From Pseudomonas sp. N040 (lineage in GTDB: Bacteria > Pseudomonadota > Gammaproteobacteria > Pseudomonadales > Pseudomonadaceae): a stretch of DNA of 64,000 nucleotides. Location: the NCBI RefSeq assembly GCF_015637705.1, contig NZ_JADOBE010000008.1:124001-188000 (forward strand), given 5' to 3'. The notes under the pieces are model-generated. The model did no database searches and was not told the origin of the DNA. It saw only the letters and a program-made list of their open reading frames with translations. This document shows positions 62,491 to 64,000 of this stretch, in pieces. The position numbers were made by a program, and so were the translations under genes. Each line of letters opens with the position of its first letter. Position 1 is the first letter of the stretch.

Positions 62491-63777
62491 TCAGTCGCGC
62501 TCGCGGGCAATCGCGCGGTAGCCGATGTCCGTGCGGTAGAAGCAGCCGTTCCAGTGGATCTTTTCCGCCAGGCGATAGGCCTGTTGCTGGGCTTCGGAGA
62601 CCGTGCGGCCGATGGCGGTGGCGCAGAGTACGCGGCCGCCGGCGGTGACCACCTGGCCGGCGGCATTCAGTGCGGTACCGGCATGGAACACCTTGCCGTC
62701 CAGCGCCGCGGCGGCGTCCAGGCCTTCGATCACTTCGCCCTTGGCGTAGTCACCCGGGTAGCCGCCGGCCGCCAGCACCACGCCCACCGTCGGGCGCGGG
62801 TCCCAGGTGGCCTCGACCTTGTCCAGCGCCTTGGCCAGGGCGGCCTCGACCAGCAGCACCAGGGAGCTTTCCAAGCGCACCATGATCGGCTGGGTTTCCG
62901 GGTCGCCGAAGCGGCAGTTGAACTCGATGACCTTGGGCTTGCCGGCCTTGTCGATCATCAGCCCGGCGTAGAGGAAGCCGGTGTAGACGTTGCCTTCGCT
63001 GGCCATGCCGCGCACGGTCGGGTAGATCACTTCGTCCATCACCCGCTGGTGCACCTCGGCAGTGACCACCGGGGCCGGCGAGTAGGCGCCCATGCCGCCG
63101 GTATTGGGGCCAGTGTCGCCGTCGCCGACGCGCTTGTGGTCCTGGCTGGTGGCCATCGGCAGCACGTGCTCGCCGTCGACCATGACGATGAAGCTGGCCT
63201 CTTCGCCGTCGAGGAATTCCTCGATCACCACGCGCGAGCCCGCCTCGCCGAAGGCATTGCCGGCGAGCATGTCGCGCACGGCGTCTTCGGCCTCGGCCAG
63301 GGTCATGGCAACGATCACGCCCTTGCCAGCGGCCAGGCCGTCGGCCTTGACCACGATCGGTGCGCCTTTCTCTCTGAGGTAGGCCAGCGCCGGCTCGACT
63401 TCGGTGAAGTTCTGGTAGTCGGCGGTGGGAATCTTGTGCCGGGCCAGGAAGTCCTTGGTGAAGGCCTTGGAGCCTTCCAGCTGGGCGGCGGCGGCGGTGG
63501 GGCCGAAGATGTCCAGCTGGCGCGCGCGGAACAGGTCGACCACGCCCGCAACCAGCGGCGCTTCCGGGCCGACGATGGTCAGCTGCACGTTCTTCTCGGC
63601 GAAGTCGGCCAGTTGCTCGATGGCCAGCACGTCGATGGCCACGTTCTCGCACTTGGCTTCGGTGGCGGTGCCGGCGTTGCCCGGGGCGACGAAGACCTTC
63701 TTGACGCGCTTGTCCTGCGCCACTTTCCAGGCCAGGGCGTGCTCGCGGCCGCCGCTGCCGATGATCAATACGTTCAT
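62491..63777 (-). CDS. purD: Phosphoribosylamine-glycine ligase
   Basis: 428 residues. ATP-grasp enzyme of purine synthesis. Begins [20 protein letters not shown], with the ATP-grasp segment [20 protein letters not shown] and the metal-binding [14 protein letters not shown]. It lies upstream of retS on the same strand, 105 bases apart. In pseudomonads purH usually precedes purD; no purH end is visible in 63778-64000. Confidence 0.97.
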   Translation of the reverse strand: MNVLIIGSGGREHALAWKVAQDKRVKKVFVAPGNAGTATEAKCENVAIDVLAIEQLADFAEKNVQLTIVGPEAPLVAGVVDLFRARQLDIFGPTAAAAQLEGSKAFTKDFLARHKIPTADYQNFTEVEPALAYLREKGAPIVVKADGLAAGKGVIVAMTLAEAEDAVRDMLAGNAFGEAGSRVVIEEFLDGEEASFIVMVDGEHVLPMATSQDHKRVGDGDTGPNTGGMGAYSPAPVVTAEVHQRVMDEVIYPTVRGMASEGNVYTGFLYAGLMIDKAGKPKVIEFNCRFGDPETQPIMVRLESSLVLLVEAALAKALDKVEATWDPRPTVGVVLAAGGYPGDYAKGEVIEGLDAAAALDGKVFHAGTALNAAGQVVTAGGRVLCATAIGRTVSEAQQQAYRLAEKIHWNGCFYRTDIGYRAIARERD

Positions 63778-63793
63778 GGGGTATCTCCTGACC

Positions 63794-63853
63794 GTAGCCC
63801 GGATGCAATCCGGGGCTTTTGAGTGGGGTGTTCCCGGATTTCATCCGGGCTAC
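63794..63853. repeat. Classical Pseudomonas REP pair (GTAGCCCGGAT family)
   Basis: GTAGCCCGGATGCAATCCGG (then GG) and its inverted partner CCCGGATTTCATCCGGGCTA (then C), separated by about 18 bases. Each half is GTAG plus a hairpin, the REP design. It lies just upstream of purD; the remaining 63854-64000 shows no gene I can support. Confidence 0.85.
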
Positions 63854-64000
63854 GACGCAAATCTTTCGGGCCGTGATGGAGCTGGTGGATGCTAGGCGCG
63901 GATGGCTTCGATAAGCGCAGTTGCCGACTGGCAATGAGCATTAGCGAAGTCGTCCGCAACAACGCAGACGCCTGCTACAGCGCGGCCATGCCAATCAATG

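Noticed and set aside
63854..64000. 3' end of purH upstream of purD
   Set aside because: No frame ends with a PurH-like C-terminus; only the REP pair and unassigned sequence are seen.

Overview
The window is chromosomal DNA of a Pseudomonas-type gammaproteobacterium. The evidence is the high-GC coding style, the gene order hflX-hflK-hflC-(DUF2065)-hisZ-purA-tRNA-Leu-rnr-rlmB-rpsF-rpsR-(DUF2232)-rplI-dnaB typical of pseudomonads, a retS-like hybrid kinase directly downstream of purD, the bifunctional cysNC gene, and extragenic palindromes of Pseudomonas REP type that begin with GTAG. About 60 protein genes and one tRNA can be supported. No rRNA, CRISPR array, prophage or classical insertion sequence was seen.

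Layout. 1-13.4 kb is a conserved housekeeping block on the plus strand (membrane protease regulators, purine and histidine synthesis, RNase R, ribosomal proteins, replicative helicase). 13.4-18.6 kb holds xseB-ispA, an NADPH oxidoreductase, a formate/nitrite-type channel and an isolated HMG-CoA reductase. 18.6-26.1 kb looks like an alkyl-sulfate (SDS-type) utilisation locus: a LysR regulator divergent from a GMC alcohol dehydrogenase and an SdsA-type alkyl sulfatase, followed by a large membrane-anchored eight-haem cytochrome fused to TPRs. 26.1-30.4 kb carries sulfate activation (cysD-cysNC) with a divergent TauE/SafE permease; the CysD has an unexplained N-terminal extension of about 180 residues. 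30.4-37.8 kb has pgm, a small AT-rich islet (Sel1-repeat protein plus a cysteine-containing secreted protein) bounded by a perfect 23-bp direct repeat that overlaps the ppa terminator, then ppa, mtfA, mpl, a MITE-like palindrome and ubiX.

38-54.5 kb is a complete urea system on the minus strand: the urea ABC transporter urtABCDE, urease ureD-ureA-ureB-ureC, and maturation genes ureE-ureF-ureG plus a HupE/UreJ protein. The two ure blocks are separated by a chaperone group (Hsp70-like, DksA-like zinc finger, cbpA-cbpM) and a REP-associated tyrosine transposase (RAYT). Long palindromic repeats built from GTAG plus a hairpin surround the RAYT and fill intergenic gaps through this region; at least two further palindrome families occur among the ure/urt genes and after purD.

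54.7-64 kb contains a TetR regulator-methyltransferase-membrane protein group, a divergent alpha/beta hydrolase, a UPF0104-type membrane protein, a MarC protein, the RetS-like hybrid kinase with a degenerate ATPase domain, and purD.

The items most worth a second look are the extended CysD, the direct-repeat-bounded islet at ppa, the RAYT with its palindromes inside the urease region, the octahaem-TPR cytochrome beside the sulfatase, the 140-bp MITE-like element abutting ubiX, and the lone HMG-CoA reductase.
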